A stretch of DNA of 64,000 bases from Cupriavidus sp. UYMMa02A (GCA_001725945.1 LRMT01000043.1:1-64000), one strand, 5' to 3'. Numbered from the stretch's first letter, positions 39,413 to 49,219 are shown. The notes: a model not told the origin generated them from the letters alone. Translations and numbers: made by a program.

Positions 39413-39898
39413 TTGGCATCTCCGGAATGAGCAGTCTTCGCGGCCTCGCCGGCCGGCGGGAATTGGACGAAACGCTGCCTTTCGGCGATCCGGCCCGTAT
39501 AGGCGCCCGTCTTGAACACGTCAAGCACATCGATGGCCGGCTCGCCTCGCGCCGCTTCCACACGGTGGTAAACAGCGACAACCAAGCCTTCGGCGATAAC
39601 CTGGCGGATCTCGTGGCGGATCGGCGGGCCATCACGCAACTCGGTCGAGCCGGGATTGTGGTCGACCATCTTCGGCGAGAAATATCCCTGCGCGGCCTCC
39701 GCGCCCCGGCCCTTGTCGTATGCCTGCGTCATGTAGTCCAGCACGATAGTGCGTGGGAGCTTTCCCACGCCGGGCCGTTGTCGCCATACCATCGCGGATT
39801 GAAATGCAGGCTGTAAGCGAACGATAGGGCGATCGCGATCCCGACCCCGATGGAGACCGCGCGGCCCCGCTCGCATTCATTGCAGTATTCGTTTTCAT
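39409..39898 (-). CDS. Membrane-anchored SnoaL-like protein (frameshifted)
   Basis: From the ATG at 39898 (MKTNTAMNAS). One frame over there is a single hydrophobic anchor (VSIGVGIAIALSFAYSLHF). After another shift comes a SnoaL/NTF2-like cone domain (LDYMTQAYDKGRGAEAAQGYFSPKMVDHNPG...EPAIDVLDVFK). SnoaL-like domains bind or isomerise small hydrophobic ligands. The stop overlaps the start of the DoxX-like gene by four bases. About 160 residues when joined. Confidence 0.6.
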
Positions 39899-39915
39899 CG
39901 ATGACTCCGGCTGCG

Positions 39916-40992
39916 TCAGAAACGGTGATAAATGCCCGCGCCAAGCGCGTTCACGTTCTCGTGCAACTGGGTCGGCGCAGCGAGCCCGCCGGGCGGATAA
40001 ATCGTCTGCTTTGACGAACCGCGGTTTTGGAGGCGCTTGAAGAAGGCGTAGAGCGTGGTGCGCTTGGATAAATCGTAGGTGTAGCCGATGGCCCAAGCGG
40101 CCACGTCGGCTGTCGGCGTGTTATCCGGGAGGCCGTTTGTCACTCCGCTGTCACGCATGCCGTAGGCAAGCTTCAGATTGCCCGCCGCGCCCACCGGAAT
40201 GGTGGTGCCGACTTGCCACGCTGAGTCATGCGCTGCGCCCAGCCGGTAGCGCAATTGATAGTTGACGTAGAGGGTGGCCCAGCGCGTCTCATAAGAAGCC
40301 GCGAAGGCGTGCTCGAGCTGACGGCTGGTGTCCGGCGTCAGGTTGGTCGTTCCCGTGGCGCGCGCGAAGCCGTAGCCGGCGTTCAGCTTATTGGCCGTGT
40401 AGAGGAACGTGACGATGTCGTAGTTGCGGTTGACCGGCGTGCCCGCATTCTCGCTGAACACATGCGCTGCCGAAACCGTTACGCCGCCGAAGGATGGTGA
40501 GTTGTAGCGGACCGCGTTATCCGCGCGGGCCGGGTCATTGAGCGGGTTGAACATCCACGGATTGCTCGACTCGCCGGTGAGCGACGCTGCCACCGAACCC
40601 GGAGCCATCAGGACTGGATCGAAGATCGCGGCGAAGTCGTAGCCCGGCGTGGGCTGCCGGCCCAGCGCGATCTCGCCATAAGTATTGCTTCGCATACCGA
40701 CCGTCGCGCGGCGGCCGAACAGGCGGCCTCCCTGGGCGTTGGTGCCGGTATCCATGTTGTAGCCGCCCTCAAGCACGAACACCGCCTTCAGATCCGCCGA
40801 CAGGTCTTCCGTGCCGCGCATGCCCCAGCGCGAGCCAGCAAGGCCACCGCTGTTCAGGCTCGTGACGCTCTTCTCCGAATTGCGAAAATAGCCGATAAAG
40901 CTGTCGGCAACTCCATACAGAGTCACGCTGGCGGCAGATGCAGCAAGGGGGAAAAAGCCGGCAACCGCTATTCCGGCGAGTCTTTTGTCCAC
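39916..40992 (-). CDS. Outer-membrane porin, Burkholderiales type
   Basis: 358 residues, intact. Signal peptide at 1-20 (LAGIAVAGFFPLAASA). The mature part starts with the classic SVTLYGVADSFIGYF first strand and ends in YHRF with the terminal Phe needed for outer-membrane insertion. SRWGMRGTEDLSADLKAVFVLEGGYN is the loop-strand pattern of the trimeric 16-stranded family. First gene of a minus-strand unit; an ATTGAATA motif lies about 140 bp upstream. Probably the uptake channel for the aromatic substrate. Confidence 0.93.
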   Translation of the reverse strand: MDKRLAGIAVAGFFPLAASAASVTLYGVADSFIGYFRNSEKSVTSLNSGGLAGSRWGMRGTEDLSADLKAVFVLEGGYNMDTGTNAQGGRLFGRRATVGMRSNTYGEIALGRQPTPGYDFAAIFDPVLMAPGSVAASLTGESSNPWMFNPLNDPARADNAVRYNSPSFGGVTVSAAHVFSENAGTPVNRNYDIVTFLYTANKLNAGYGFARATGTTNLTPDTSRQLEHAFAASYETRWATLYVNYQLRYRLGAAHDSAWQVGTTIPVGAAGNLKLAYGMRDSGVTNGLPDNTPTADVAAWAIGYTYDLSKRTTLYAFFKRLQNRGSSKQTIYPPGGLAAPTQLHENVNALGAGIYHRF

Positions 40993-41303
40993 GTCGTCTC
41001 CTTCTAGTCGTTATGTTCTTGCCAGTGGGCTGGCATGGGGCTACATACTCTTGCCAACGGCGTCCTTGGCCGCTGTGTCCGAAGGTGCTTTCGATCCGGA
41101 AGGCGGATCGCTCCATTCCTCTCAATCTAAATAGTATTCAATTTAGTATTGCGAATCTTATACAGCGAAAAGCCGCGCTTCAATCTTTTCTTTGGCATTA
41201 CGGGGTAAACCCCGCTTCTCCCTCACCACATCAAAACGCGGACGAGTGCCGTCCCCGTCCGCGCGGTGGTGAACGGATGACATCCAGCGCTAAAGATGTG
41301 ACT
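40993..41303. promoter_or_regulatory. Porin promoter region with ATTGAATA operator candidate
   Basis: This 310-bp gap contains an AT-rich patch at 41121-41165 in GC-rich DNA. On the minus strand it reads AATACTAAATTGAATACTAT; ATTGAATA is at 41135-41142, and AATACT/AGTATT repeats flank it. The motif is shared with sites at 28702 and 57637. The GntR gene ending at 41304 is a likely regulator. Confidence 0.5.
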
Positions 41304-41999
41304 TCAGAGACCGCGCGCGGTCAGCGACGCCAGCAGGCGCTCCTCCACCGCGCTGCGGTCGCGTCGGTAGGCCTCCAGCAGCGCCGCGCGGTCTTGCGCG
41401 GCGAGCGTCTCGACGAGGTGATGTTCCGGGTCGGCCGGGAAGCGATAGCCGGCAATATCCGGCGCGGCCAGCGCTCGATAGCGATCCGTCTGCCGCATCA
41501 GTCGCATCACTTCGCGCCTGAGCACCGCGTCGGGCGACAAGGCGAAGATGGCACCATGGAACTCGCGGTGTGCGCGAACCCACGCGGCGCGCGCGCGCTC
41601 CGTCAGATGGTGGTCGAGCAGCGCGAGCCGCGCGCGCAGGTCCGCCAGTTCGCCGGCGTCGGGCCATCGCACCGTCGACAGCAATTGCGTCTCGAACAGG
41701 TGGCGGATGCGATAGAGTTGCCGCGCCTCGCTACTTGACAGCGGCGCAACGTGGAAGCCGCGATTGGGGTCGTGGCAGACCGCGGCCTCGGCCACCAGCA
41801 GGCTCAGCGTTTCCCGCACCGGCACGCGACTGATGCCGAAGCGCCGGGCCAGGTCCTGCTGCCGCAACTGCTGTCCGGGCGACAGCTTCCCTTCGTTGAT
41901 CAGTTCGCGGATATCGGCCGCAAGCCGCGACGGCATATCGGTATCGGTGGCGCGAGGCGTCAGGCCCGCGGAAGGATCAAACACCTCGCGCCGGCCCAT
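41304..41999 (-). CDS. GntR family regulator, FCD domain (paralogue 2)
   Basis: 231 residues, intact. LARRFGISRVPVRETLSLLVAEAAVCHDPNRGFHV is the winged-helix recognition segment, nearly the same as in the proteins at 29108 and 56936. The effector domain is more diverged and alanine/arginine-rich. It starts one base after the stop of the amidohydrolase gene (TGA-G-ATG), so the two are translationally coupled, which ties the regulator to that pathway. Confidence 0.9.
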   Translation of the reverse strand: MGRREVFDPSAGLTPRATDTDMPSRLAADIRELINEGKLSPGQQLRQQDLARRFGISRVPVRETLSLLVAEAAVCHDPNRGFHVAPLSSSEARQLYRIRHLFETQLLSTVRWPDAGELADLRARLALLDHHLTERARAAWVRAHREFHGAIFALSPDAVLRREVMRLMRQTDRYRALAAPDIAGYRFPADPEHHLVETLAAQDRAALLEAYRRDRSAVEERLLASLTARGL

Positions 42000-42000
42000 C

Positions 42001-42852
42001 TCAGCGCGCTCCCCAGTACACCGCGTGCGCGGTGTCGTGCAGCACCTTGTGCTGGTCGGTTTCAGGAAGCAGCGACGCCGACTCCTTCGCCAGCGCGACC
42101 ATCTGCGCGTAGCTGCCCTTCGACTGCGCGACGTCGGACCCCCACATCACGCGATCCGCGCCGAACGCGCGCACCACGCGCTCGACCATCGGGGCCGCCG
42201 GCATCTGCGCGGCGGCGAGTTTGCCCAGGTTGATCATCGAGTACAGCAGGTAGACGTTGGGATGCTCCACCATCTCCAGCAGCGGCGCATCGACGCCGTG
42301 GTCCGGCGCCCCGCTTTCGCCGGCGATATTGGAGAAGTGATCCAGCACCACGGTAGTCTGCGGGAACCGCGCCACTACCGGCTTGAGCGCCTTCAGGGCA
42401 GCCTCGCGGTTCCAGCGATAAAAGTGCAGTCGCACCGATCCGCCCAGCTCCGACACGGTCTCCCAAGCTGCCATCGCCTCAGGCGAAGCGAACCAGGACG
42501 GGTCCGCGCCCTTGAACGGCTCGGTCAGGCGGATGCCGACCGCGCCGCGCTCGCCGACCCAGTGCCGCACCTGCCGGCGGATCTCCGGGTCGAGCGCGTC
42601 CACCATGCCGAGCGCGCGCAGGCGTTCCGGGTAGCGCGCGGCGGCGTCGCACACATAGGCGTTGTTGAAACCGTAGATATGCGCCCGTTGCACGGCCAGC
42701 GCGCGCTCGATGCCCTGCTCGTCCATCAGTGCGAGCAGGCGCTCCGCTGTCACGGGATTGTCGAGCGCGCCGGGCTCCAGCTCACCGCTCAATGGCGACG
42801 TGGGATAGCGCTCCGCATCGGCGGAAATCAGGTGTGCATGACTGTCGATCAT
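42001..42852 (-). CDS. Amidohydrolase, LigI-like (2-pyrone-4,6-dicarboxylate hydrolase family)
   Basis: 283 residues, intact. The TIM-barrel metal motif IDSHAHL is at residues 2-8. The late segments VVLDHFSNIAG and RVMWGSDVAQSKG carry the conserved His and Asp of amidohydrolase family 2. Members hydrolyse lactones such as pyrone dicarboxylate or decarboxylate aromatic acids. A second member is at 44018-44812. Both sit in the Rieske/alcohol dehydrogenase operon, so a lactone intermediate is likely. Confidence 0.85.
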   Translation of the reverse strand: MIDSHAHLISADAERYPTSPLSGELEPGALDNPVTAERLLALMDEQGIERALAVQRAHIYGFNNAYVCDAAARYPERLRALGMVDALDPEIRRQVRHWVGERGAVGIRLTEPFKGADPSWFASPEAMAAWETVSELGGSVRLHFYRWNREAALKALKPVVARFPQTTVVLDHFSNIAGESGAPDHGVDAPLLEMVEHPNVYLLYSMINLGKLAAAQMPAAPMVERVVRAFGADRVMWGSDVAQSKGSYAQMVALAKESASLLPETDQHKVLHDTAHAVYWGAR

Positions 42853-42913
42853 TGGCTATGTCTCCTCTGTATGCTGTTGGTTCTGACCTGCGCCGGCAAG
42901 GACGCGGGACCGT

Positions 42914-44016
42914 TCATTTCCATGGGTCCACCGTCACGTGGATAGCGCCCTCCACGCCCTTGCCCGCAGTGGCCAGGATCGCCTCGTGGGTCTGCGCGAG
43001 CCCGAAGGTGTGCGAACACACTTCGTCGAGCGGATACCTGCCGGAGCCGATGTAGCGCAACGCCAGTTCCACCGCCGCGTAGCTGCGTCCGCGCGGGGCG
43101 CGCACGGTCAGGTAGCGCTTCTTGATCTCCCCGATCGGCACACTCTGCTCCAGGCCGTTGAGGCTCAGGTACGCGCCCTTCGCCGCCAGGCCGACAGCCA
43201 GTTGCACCACCTCGCCGGTCGGATCGCCGGTGGTGTCGACCACCACGTCGACGCCGCGCCCCTTCGTCAGGCGCATGACCTCCGCGTGGAGATCCTGGTT
43301 CTGCACGTCGATGGCGTGATCGGCGCCGAGCCGCAGCGACAGGTCGAGCCGGGCGCGGTCGCGCGTCATGCCGGCCAGGATCACGGTCAGCGAGCCCGCC
43401 GCCTTCGCCGCGAGTACGCAGCCCAGTCCCTGCTGCCCGGGACCGAACACCAGCACTGTCTTGCCGGGACCGCGCCGCCGTCATTGCAGGCCCACTGCAC
43501 GCCGTTGCCGAACGGTACTGCGAGCGTGGCGTGCACGGCTGGCATGTCGGGCGGGATCACGTGCATCACGGTGTTCAGCGGCAGGTGCATGTACTGCGCG
43601 TAGCCACCCCACAGGTGCGGTGGCTTCTCGCACGTCGACATGCCGAAACGCGGCGTGTTAAGCCGGTCCTTCACATTGAAGAAATCGACCTCCATGCACA
43701 GCCGGAAGTCGCCCTTCATGCACCATTCGCAGTGCCAGCACGGCAGGTATTCGTGCAGCGCCACGCGGTCGCCGGCCTTTACGCCCCAGCGTTGCTGCGC
43801 GATGGGGCCAAGCTCGACGATGGTGCCGACGTTCTCGTGCCCCATGATGACGGGCGCATGGCCGGGCTTGCGGTAGGTTTCGGGATCGCTGCCCCCGACT
43901 CCGCTCGCTTCCACCTTCAGGATGCCGGTATCCGGCTGCACCTGCGGGTAGTCGAACTCCCTCAACTCGGTCGTCTCGACATCGGTCTTGACGGCCGCCA
44001 GTACTTTCCTTGCCAT
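42914..44016 (-). CDS. Medium-chain zinc-type alcohol dehydrogenase (frameshifted)
   Basis: NAD(P)-dependent dehydrogenase of about 367 residues. GHENVG and the structural zinc cysteines CWHCEWCMKGDFRLC are present. The Rossmann half (VFGPGQQGLGCVLAAKAAG) lies one frame over after a shift near 43465. The usual catalytic Cys of GVCGSD is Gly here (GVGGSDPETY), so catalytic zinc binding may be altered. It lies between two LigI-like hydrolase genes; its substrate may be a ring-derived alcohol or aldehyde. Confidence 0.85.
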
Positions 44017-44017
44017 G

Positions 44018-44812
44018 TCAGGTCTCCTTCCAGAACACGCGGCGCGCGGTGCCGCCCAGGATGGTCTCGCGCACCGGGGCGGGATGATCGAGCAGGCATT
44101 CGCGCACGAGCCCCAGTGCGTTGCCATACCCCTCGCGGCTGCTCACTACCGGGAAGTCGCTGCCCCACATCAGGCGCGGGGCGCCGAACGCGGCAATGGC
44201 GGCTTCGAGCAACGCCGCGGCAGCGCCGCCGAACGTCGGGCCGTCGCGCAGCGCGGTGGACGCACGCGGCACCAGTTCGCCAAGACCCGGCACCTTGAGA
44301 ATCACGTTGTCGAAGCGGCACAGCCGCAGCACGGTGTAGCGCAGTTCGCCGTCCGCTTCGCTCTCCATCGGCTTGCTGGTATCGCCAAGGTGCTCGAGTA
44401 CGACGTCAGTCCCGGCACGGCCTGCAGCAGCTCGGCAAAGGCCGGCGCGCAGAACGCCTCGGCATTGCCGACGCAGCTGACCGGCAGGCCGCAAGCTTGC
44501 GCCGCTTTCCAGATCGCGAGCGGATCGTCGCCGGGCGAGCGGGCGCCGGGGCGCAGGCGCACGCCGGCCGCCCCTTCGTCCGCCAGCCTGGCAAGCACCT
44601 GTGGAGCGTCCGGCGCGGCCGGGTCGATCCAGACCACGCTGGCGAAGCGGCCTGGATGCGCGCGCACGCAGTCCGCCTGGTAGCGGTTGTCCACCTGCCC
44701 GATCATCTGCGTCAGCACCGCGCGCGCCACGCCGTGCGCGCATCTGGCCGAGCAGCGTCTCCACCGGCTCGTACCACACCGGCGAGACGTGCGCGTGGCT
44801 GTCGATCAGCAT
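44018..44812 (-). CDS. Amidohydrolase family 2 protein, LigI-like (frameshifted)
   Basis: About 265 residues. It starts MLIDSHAHVSPVWYEP with the HxH metal motif. The middle (FASVVWIDPAAPDAPQVLARLADEG) is in another frame, and the end (DVVLEHLGDTSKP..., APRLMWGSDFPVVSSREGY) returns. Shifts are near 44735 and 44410. It is related to the hydrolase at 42001 but clearly distinct. The ATG at 44812 is chosen; a GTG at 44818 is also possible. It follows the Rieske oxygenase gene by about seven bases. Confidence 0.82.
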   Translation of the reverse strand: MLIDSHAHVSPVWYEPVETLLGQMRARRGARGADADDRAGGQPLPGGLRARASRPLRQRGLDRPGRAGRSTGACQAGGRRGGRRAPAPRRPLARRRSARDLESGASLRPAGQLRRQCRGVLRAGLCRAAAGRAGTDVVLEHLGDTSKPMESEADGELRYTVLRLCRFDNVILKVPGLGELVPRASTALRDGPTFGGAAAALLEAAIAAFGAPRLMWGSDFPVVSSREGYGNALGLVRECLLDHPAPVRETILGGTARRVFWKET

Positions 44813-44819
44813 CGCCACG

Positions 44820-46072
44820 TCAGGCCGTCAGGGCCACGTCGGGATCGAGCGGGACTTCCTGCTTCCACGTGCGCTCGTTGCTGAAGATCACCGTGGCCGC
44901 GCGGATCTGCGGGAACGGGATCGGCGCGGTCAGCACGCTCGGCGCCTCGCCCCGCTCGGCCAGCGCGCGCGCGGTGCGGATCATCTGGCGGCGCCATGCC
45001 ACCACGGCCACGTCGGAGGTGCCGAGGTGCTCCTTGGTGCGGTCCAGAATCCGGCCCTGGGTTTCGCTGACCGCGTGGTCCTGCGTCAGGATGCCCTTGA
45101 TGCCCGACATCGATCCGGTCTTCATCCACTCACGGTCCTGCTGGTACCAGTTGTCGACGTTCCGCAGCTTGCGGAAATTCTCGTCGACCCAGTGGCCGCC
45201 TTCCTCGATCCGGTAGGCGACATCCACCGGCTGGCTGTCGTCGAAGAACCACTGGATGTGCCACGTCGATTCATCGTCGCGCGGCACGAAGGCGTTGGCC
45301 ATGCGGCGGTTCTTGCGCACGCCGAAGCCGTCGGGCGGGATTAGCGTGAAGAACGGCAGCACCACCTCGGTCACGCGCGCATGCAGCTTGCCTTCCTCGC
45401 GGAAGTTGCGCACGCCAGCGTAGCGCAGGCCGTACTTGGTGTATTCGACTTCGATCTTCGGTTGCAGGTCGCGCTCATGATCGTACTTCGCGGGCGCGCT
45501 CCACGGCTGCTCGCGGTGCAGCACGCCGCGTGCGCCGAGTCGATGGTGCCTTCGACCGCCTGCGCGTAGTTGCAGTCCTCCAGCACCTTGAACGGCACGG
45601 CGTTGACGGCGGGATACGACAGCCACTCGAACTCCGGGAATTGTGGCAGGTCGGCGGCGGGGCCCATGTAGGTCCAGATCACGCCGCCGATCTCGCGGGT
45701 GGGATAGGCCTGCGCACGGATGCGCGAGCAGAAGGCGGAGCCGGACGGCTCGGTGGGCGTATCGAGGCAGGTGCCGTCGGTGGCGAACTTCCAGCCGTGG
45801 TAGAGGCAGCGCAGGCCGCCGTCGGAGTTGTCGCCCAGCGCCAGCGACGCGCGGCGGTGCGGGCATTGCTCGTCGAGCAGGCCGACCTTGCCATCGGTGT
45901 CGCGGAACGCCACGAGATCTTCGCCGAGCAGGCGAACGCGCACCGGCTTACCGCCAGGCTCGGCAATCTCCGACGCCAGCAGCGCGGGAATCCAGAAGCG
46001 CCGGATCAGTTCGCCCATCGGGGTGCCGCGGCCAACCTGGGTCAGCACATTATTGTCTTCACGGGTGAGCAT
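44820..46072 (-). CDS. Rieske non-heme iron oxygenase, phthalate 4,5-dioxygenase-like (frameshifted)
   Basis: About 417 residues. Rieske ligands are Cys70, His72, Cys89 and His92 (EQCPHRR, RCLYHGWKF). The sequence from MLTREDNNVLTQVGRGTPMGELIRRF and the iron-site region QAVEGTIDSAHA match the phthalate 4,5-dioxygenase oxygenase group. A shift near 45540 falls just after that motif. The matching phthalate-type reductase is at 49220. Substrates of this group are aromatic carboxylates. Confidence 0.9.
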
Positions 46073-46148
46073 AGGTCCTCCTATCCTTGAATCTGTGTAT
46101 CGTCTTTGTGGGGAAATGGCGCCGTGCGCCGGCTTCGGTGGATTCAGT

Positions 46149-46457
46149 TCAGTCCAGAAGCGCGATGGCACGGCCGAGGCGTTCCCGGGCGGCAACGGTG
46201 TCTCCGTCGTTGCCGACCAGGTCGTGTGCTTCGATCACCAGGGAGCGCATGGCCTCCAGGCGCTGCAACTGCTGCGCGCTGCGGCGGTCGCGCGCGGCAT
46301 TGGCGACGTCGGCGTCGAGCAGGCGCCAGACCTCGTCCAGTTCGGATTCCCGGTAAATCATGTGTTCCACCTCGCGGGAAACCGCCATCCGCTCGCAGAT
46401 CGACGACAGCGTGGCGGCCGAATAGTCGTCGATGGAAGTCAGTTCGTCGGCATGCAT
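46149..46457 (-). CDS. Hypothetical helical protein
   Basis: 102 residues, acidic and almost entirely helical, without signal peptide or membrane segment. The middle (EVEHMIYRESELDEVWRLLDADVANAARDRRSAQQLQRLEA) looks like a coiled coil. It lies 25 bp downstream of the flavin monooxygenase gene and 5' of the Rieske gene, on the same strand. It may be an accessory subunit. I recognise no family. Confidence 0.65.
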   Translation of the reverse strand: MHADELTSIDDYSAATLSSICERMAVSREVEHMIYRESELDEVWRLLDADVANAARDRRSAQQLQRLEAMRSLVIEAHDLVGNDGDTVAARERLGRAIALLD

Positions 46458-46482
46458 GGGACTCTCCTCTGGACGGTGCCGC

Positions 46483-47700
46483 TTACCGACCCTTCGGGCC
46501 GAACTTCGAGGGCTGCAGGCCGATGACCGCGCGGCCGTAGCTGGTCATGGCGCTGTCCCAGGTGAAGGCGAAGTGCTGCGCGGCGGAATTCACGTCGCGC
46601 CAGATCCGCTGCAGTTCGGAACTGTTGTAGATGCCGGAGCCGCCGGCGGCTTCGAACAGCGCGTTCACCGCGTAGCGCGCCTTCTGCGCGGCATAGGCCC
46701 AGTCGCGCGGAATGCGGGCCCACTCGAGGTCGCTCAACGCGCGGGGATCTTCCGCGCTGTCCACGCGGCGCGCATCCTCGCGCACGACGGCCAACGCGGC
46801 GTCGATCTCGGCCACCGATTCCGCCACGCGCGCAAACGTGGCCGACTGCTCGGCTGCCTGCTCGCTGCTGAACGTGACCAGGCGCGCCGCCAGGCCTTCC
46901 GAGAAAGAGCGCACCGCGGCGCGCGCCATGCCCAGCGGGGCGCCGACCAGCGAAAACGGCGTCACGTTCTGGAACGGCATCCGGTAGATCGGCGCGCGCA
47001 CCGAGCCGGTTTCGTCGGCCATGCCCGACATCATGTCCTTGACGGACACCGAGCGATGCGCCGGGATGAACGTATCGGCGATGCGGATCGAGCGGCTGCC
47101 GGTGCCCCGCATGCCGGCCGTGAACCAGTCGTCGACGATCTCGATATCCTCGCGGGGCACCACGAAGAAGCGCGGCTCGGGCGGCTGGCCCTCGCGCTGC
47201 ACTGCATTGCCGACAATGACCCACTGCACATGGTCGATGCCGGAGCAGAAGCGGCCGTCGCCATTGACCAGCCGGTAGCCGCCCTCCACTTCGGTGACGG
47301 TGCCGCCGAGCCGAAACACGGTGGCGGTCAGCACGCGCTCGGCGCTCATCACTTCGCGCTGCGCCTGCAGCGGGAACAGGTTCAGCATCCAGCTATGGCC
47401 GGCCAGCACCCCGTAGACCCAGCCGGTCGAGCCGCACGCGGAGGCGATCTCGGCGGTCACGTCGACCAGCGTGGCGAAGCCCAGTTCCGAGCCGCCGAAC
47501 ATGCGCGGCGTGACGACGCCGAACAGGCCGGCGTCCATCAGGTCGTGAATGGTTTCGGTGGAAACGATGCGCTCGCATTCGGTGCGGTCGGCGCGAGCGC
47601 GGATCTTGTCGTGCAGCGCGCGCGCCGCGGCAATGGCGGCGTCGTGGCTCGCCAGCGCAGGCACGCTGCCGGGGGCAGTTGCCAGGGGGGAGGTGCTCAT
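46483..47700 (-). CDS. Flavin-dependent monooxygenase, acyl-CoA dehydrogenase fold (group D)
   Basis: 405 residues, intact. The fold is that of acyl-CoA dehydrogenases (CGSTGWVYGVLAGHSWML, GGYRLVNGDGRFCSGIDHVQW, GMRGTGSRSIRI). The GTGSRSI stretch and overall pattern resemble oxygenase subunits such as HsaA and the C2-type hydroxyphenylacetate hydroxylase, which use reduced flavin supplied by a separate reductase. The likely reductase is at 55066. It probably hydroxylates a phenolic intermediate, for example to a catechol or gallate-type compound. Confidence 0.82.
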   Translation of the reverse strand: MSTSPLATAPGSVPALASHDAAIAAARALHDKIRARADRTECERIVSTETIHDLMDAGLFGVVTPRMFGGSELGFATLVDVTAEIASACGSTGWVYGVLAGHSWMLNLFPLQAQREVMSAERVLTATVFRLGGTVTEVEGGYRLVNGDGRFCSGIDHVQWVIVGNAVQREGQPPEPRFFVVPREDIEIVDDWFTAGMRGTGSRSIRIADTFIPAHRSVSVKDMMSGMADETGSVRAPIYRMPFQNVTPFSLVGAPLGMARAAVRSFSEGLAARLVTFSSEQAAEQSATFARVAESVAEIDAALAVVREDARRVDSAEDPRALSDLEWARIPRDWAYAAQKARYAVNALFEAAGGSGIYNSSELQRIWRDVNSAAQHFAFTWDSAMTSYGRAVIGLQPSKFGPKGR

Positions 47701-47807
47701 GTCTTGTCTCCTGTGTAGAGGACGTACGCCGCCGCGCCGCGCGCCGGTGACGTCGCGGCGAGGCAAGGCTTGTCGTTTCTGGATGGGGGTTGGCCGGGGG
47801 GCGGCGG

Positions 47808-48957
47808 TCAGGTGCCGGTGCGCATGCGGTCCTCCACTTTCTCGCGCTCGTCCACCTGCAGGAACCAGCGGTAGTGGCCGCCCTTCGAGATCGGGGGCAG
47901 GTCGTCGGCAACCGTGTACCAGTGCTCGCCGCCGTCTTCGCTGGCGTAGGTCTCGCCGGTCGCGGTGCCGGCCAGCAGCATCACCTGGTCGGCCCAGTGA
48001 TACAAGCCCATGCCTTCGATGTTGCCGATGACTTCTGCCGGCAGGCCGTTGCGGATTTCATCCCACGTTGCGCCGCCATCGCGGCTGCGCAGCACGGTGG
48101 CATCGGCGCTGCGCTTGGCGCCCCACTCACGCGGGGCGTTGCCGGGGCCGCCGAGGTACAGCACGTTCTCGTCACGCGGGTCGATGAACATGGCATCGGG
48201 ATAGCCGATGCGGTCCGCGCGCGTCATCAGGTGGGTCCAGGTCTCGCCGCGTCGGCGCTGTAGTGCAGGCCTTCGCCGCCGCACATGAAAAGCTGTGCGG
48301 GGTTGGACGGACGGATCAGCACGCGGTGGTTGTCGTGATAGAACTTGTCCTGCGCGGACTCATAGGTGCGCGGCTCGGTCCAGGTGGCACCGTCGTCCGT
48401 CGTCTTCAGCAGCGCACCCTGTTCGATGCATACGTACAGCGTGCCCGGTTGCGCCGGATGAAAGGCCACGTTCTTGACGTGCGCCACGTGCGGCGGCGGC
48501 GGGAACGTCCACTTGTCCTGGTCCGGCACGGACAGCATGGCCGAGACCTCCACCCAGTTCTCGCCGAGGTCGTCGCTGCGATACAGGGCCGAGGGCTCGG
48601 TGCCGAGATAGAGCACCACGCGACCGTCGCGCTGCTGTGCCGCCAGCGTGTAAACGTGCTCGCTCTTCAGGCCATTGCCGCGCGGCTCCCAGGTGACGCC
48701 CAGGTCGCGGCTGACCGACATGCCGCCCTTGCCGTGCGCGCCGGCAAACAGCAGCCCCGACTGCGGCTCATACAGCAGCGCGCTCACGTGACGGTCTTCC
48801 AACGCCGAGCGGGTCCGCTGCCAAGCGCGCCCTGCCCTGTCCGCTCGAATACATGCATGCCATGCAAGGTGGCGACGAAGAGCTGAGTGGCGGGGCCGCT
48901 GCCGTGAGTGACCGTGCCGCCGTTGCAAGAGAGGACTGCGATCAATTTGTTCTCCAT
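47808..48957 (-). CDS. BNR/Asp-box repeat beta-propeller protein (frameshifted)
   Basis: About 380 residues. Repeats of the form S-x-D-x-G-x-x-W occur at SRDLGVTWEPRG, SDDLGENWVEV, TDDGATWTEP, SRDGGATWDEI and SEDGGEHWYTV, the Asp-box signature of sialidase-like and Ycf48-like propellers. The N-terminus (MENKLIAVLSCNGGTV) has no export signal. Shifts near 48820 and 48255. No glycosidase residues are apparent. It lies at the head of the minus-strand island; its role in catabolism is unknown. Confidence 0.75.
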
Positions 48958-49064
48958 TTCCATGTGACGCGGAGGGTGCTGCTGCGCTGCACGATGCCGC
49001 CTGTTTCCGCCAGTGATGTGACCCTTCGGGCCAATGCCCGGGAAAGTCCGCGCATCGAGAGTCT

Positions 49065-49095
49065 TTGACTTTTTTCTTGTTAGTCGAAATAATAT
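49065..49095 (+). promoter_or_regulatory. Divergent promoter candidate between the two halves of the island
   Basis: TTGACT at 49065-49070 and TAATAT at 49090-49095 (19-base spacing) could drive the plus-strand operon from 49220. On the minus strand TTGCATATTATTTC overlaps the same spot and resembles the GntR-linked AT-rich sites at 28702 and 57630. The AT content is high against GC-rich flanks. Confidence 0.4.
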
Positions 49096-49219
49096 GCAAA
49101 AAAGAATTTCGCGTCAACGACGAAGCGAGCGGCACCGGCCCACCCCGCCCGCTTCGGACGCCAGGCGCCGGCAGGCATAGCCCTCGCCGCATCACTGAAC
49201 GTCGCCACTGGAGACACAC

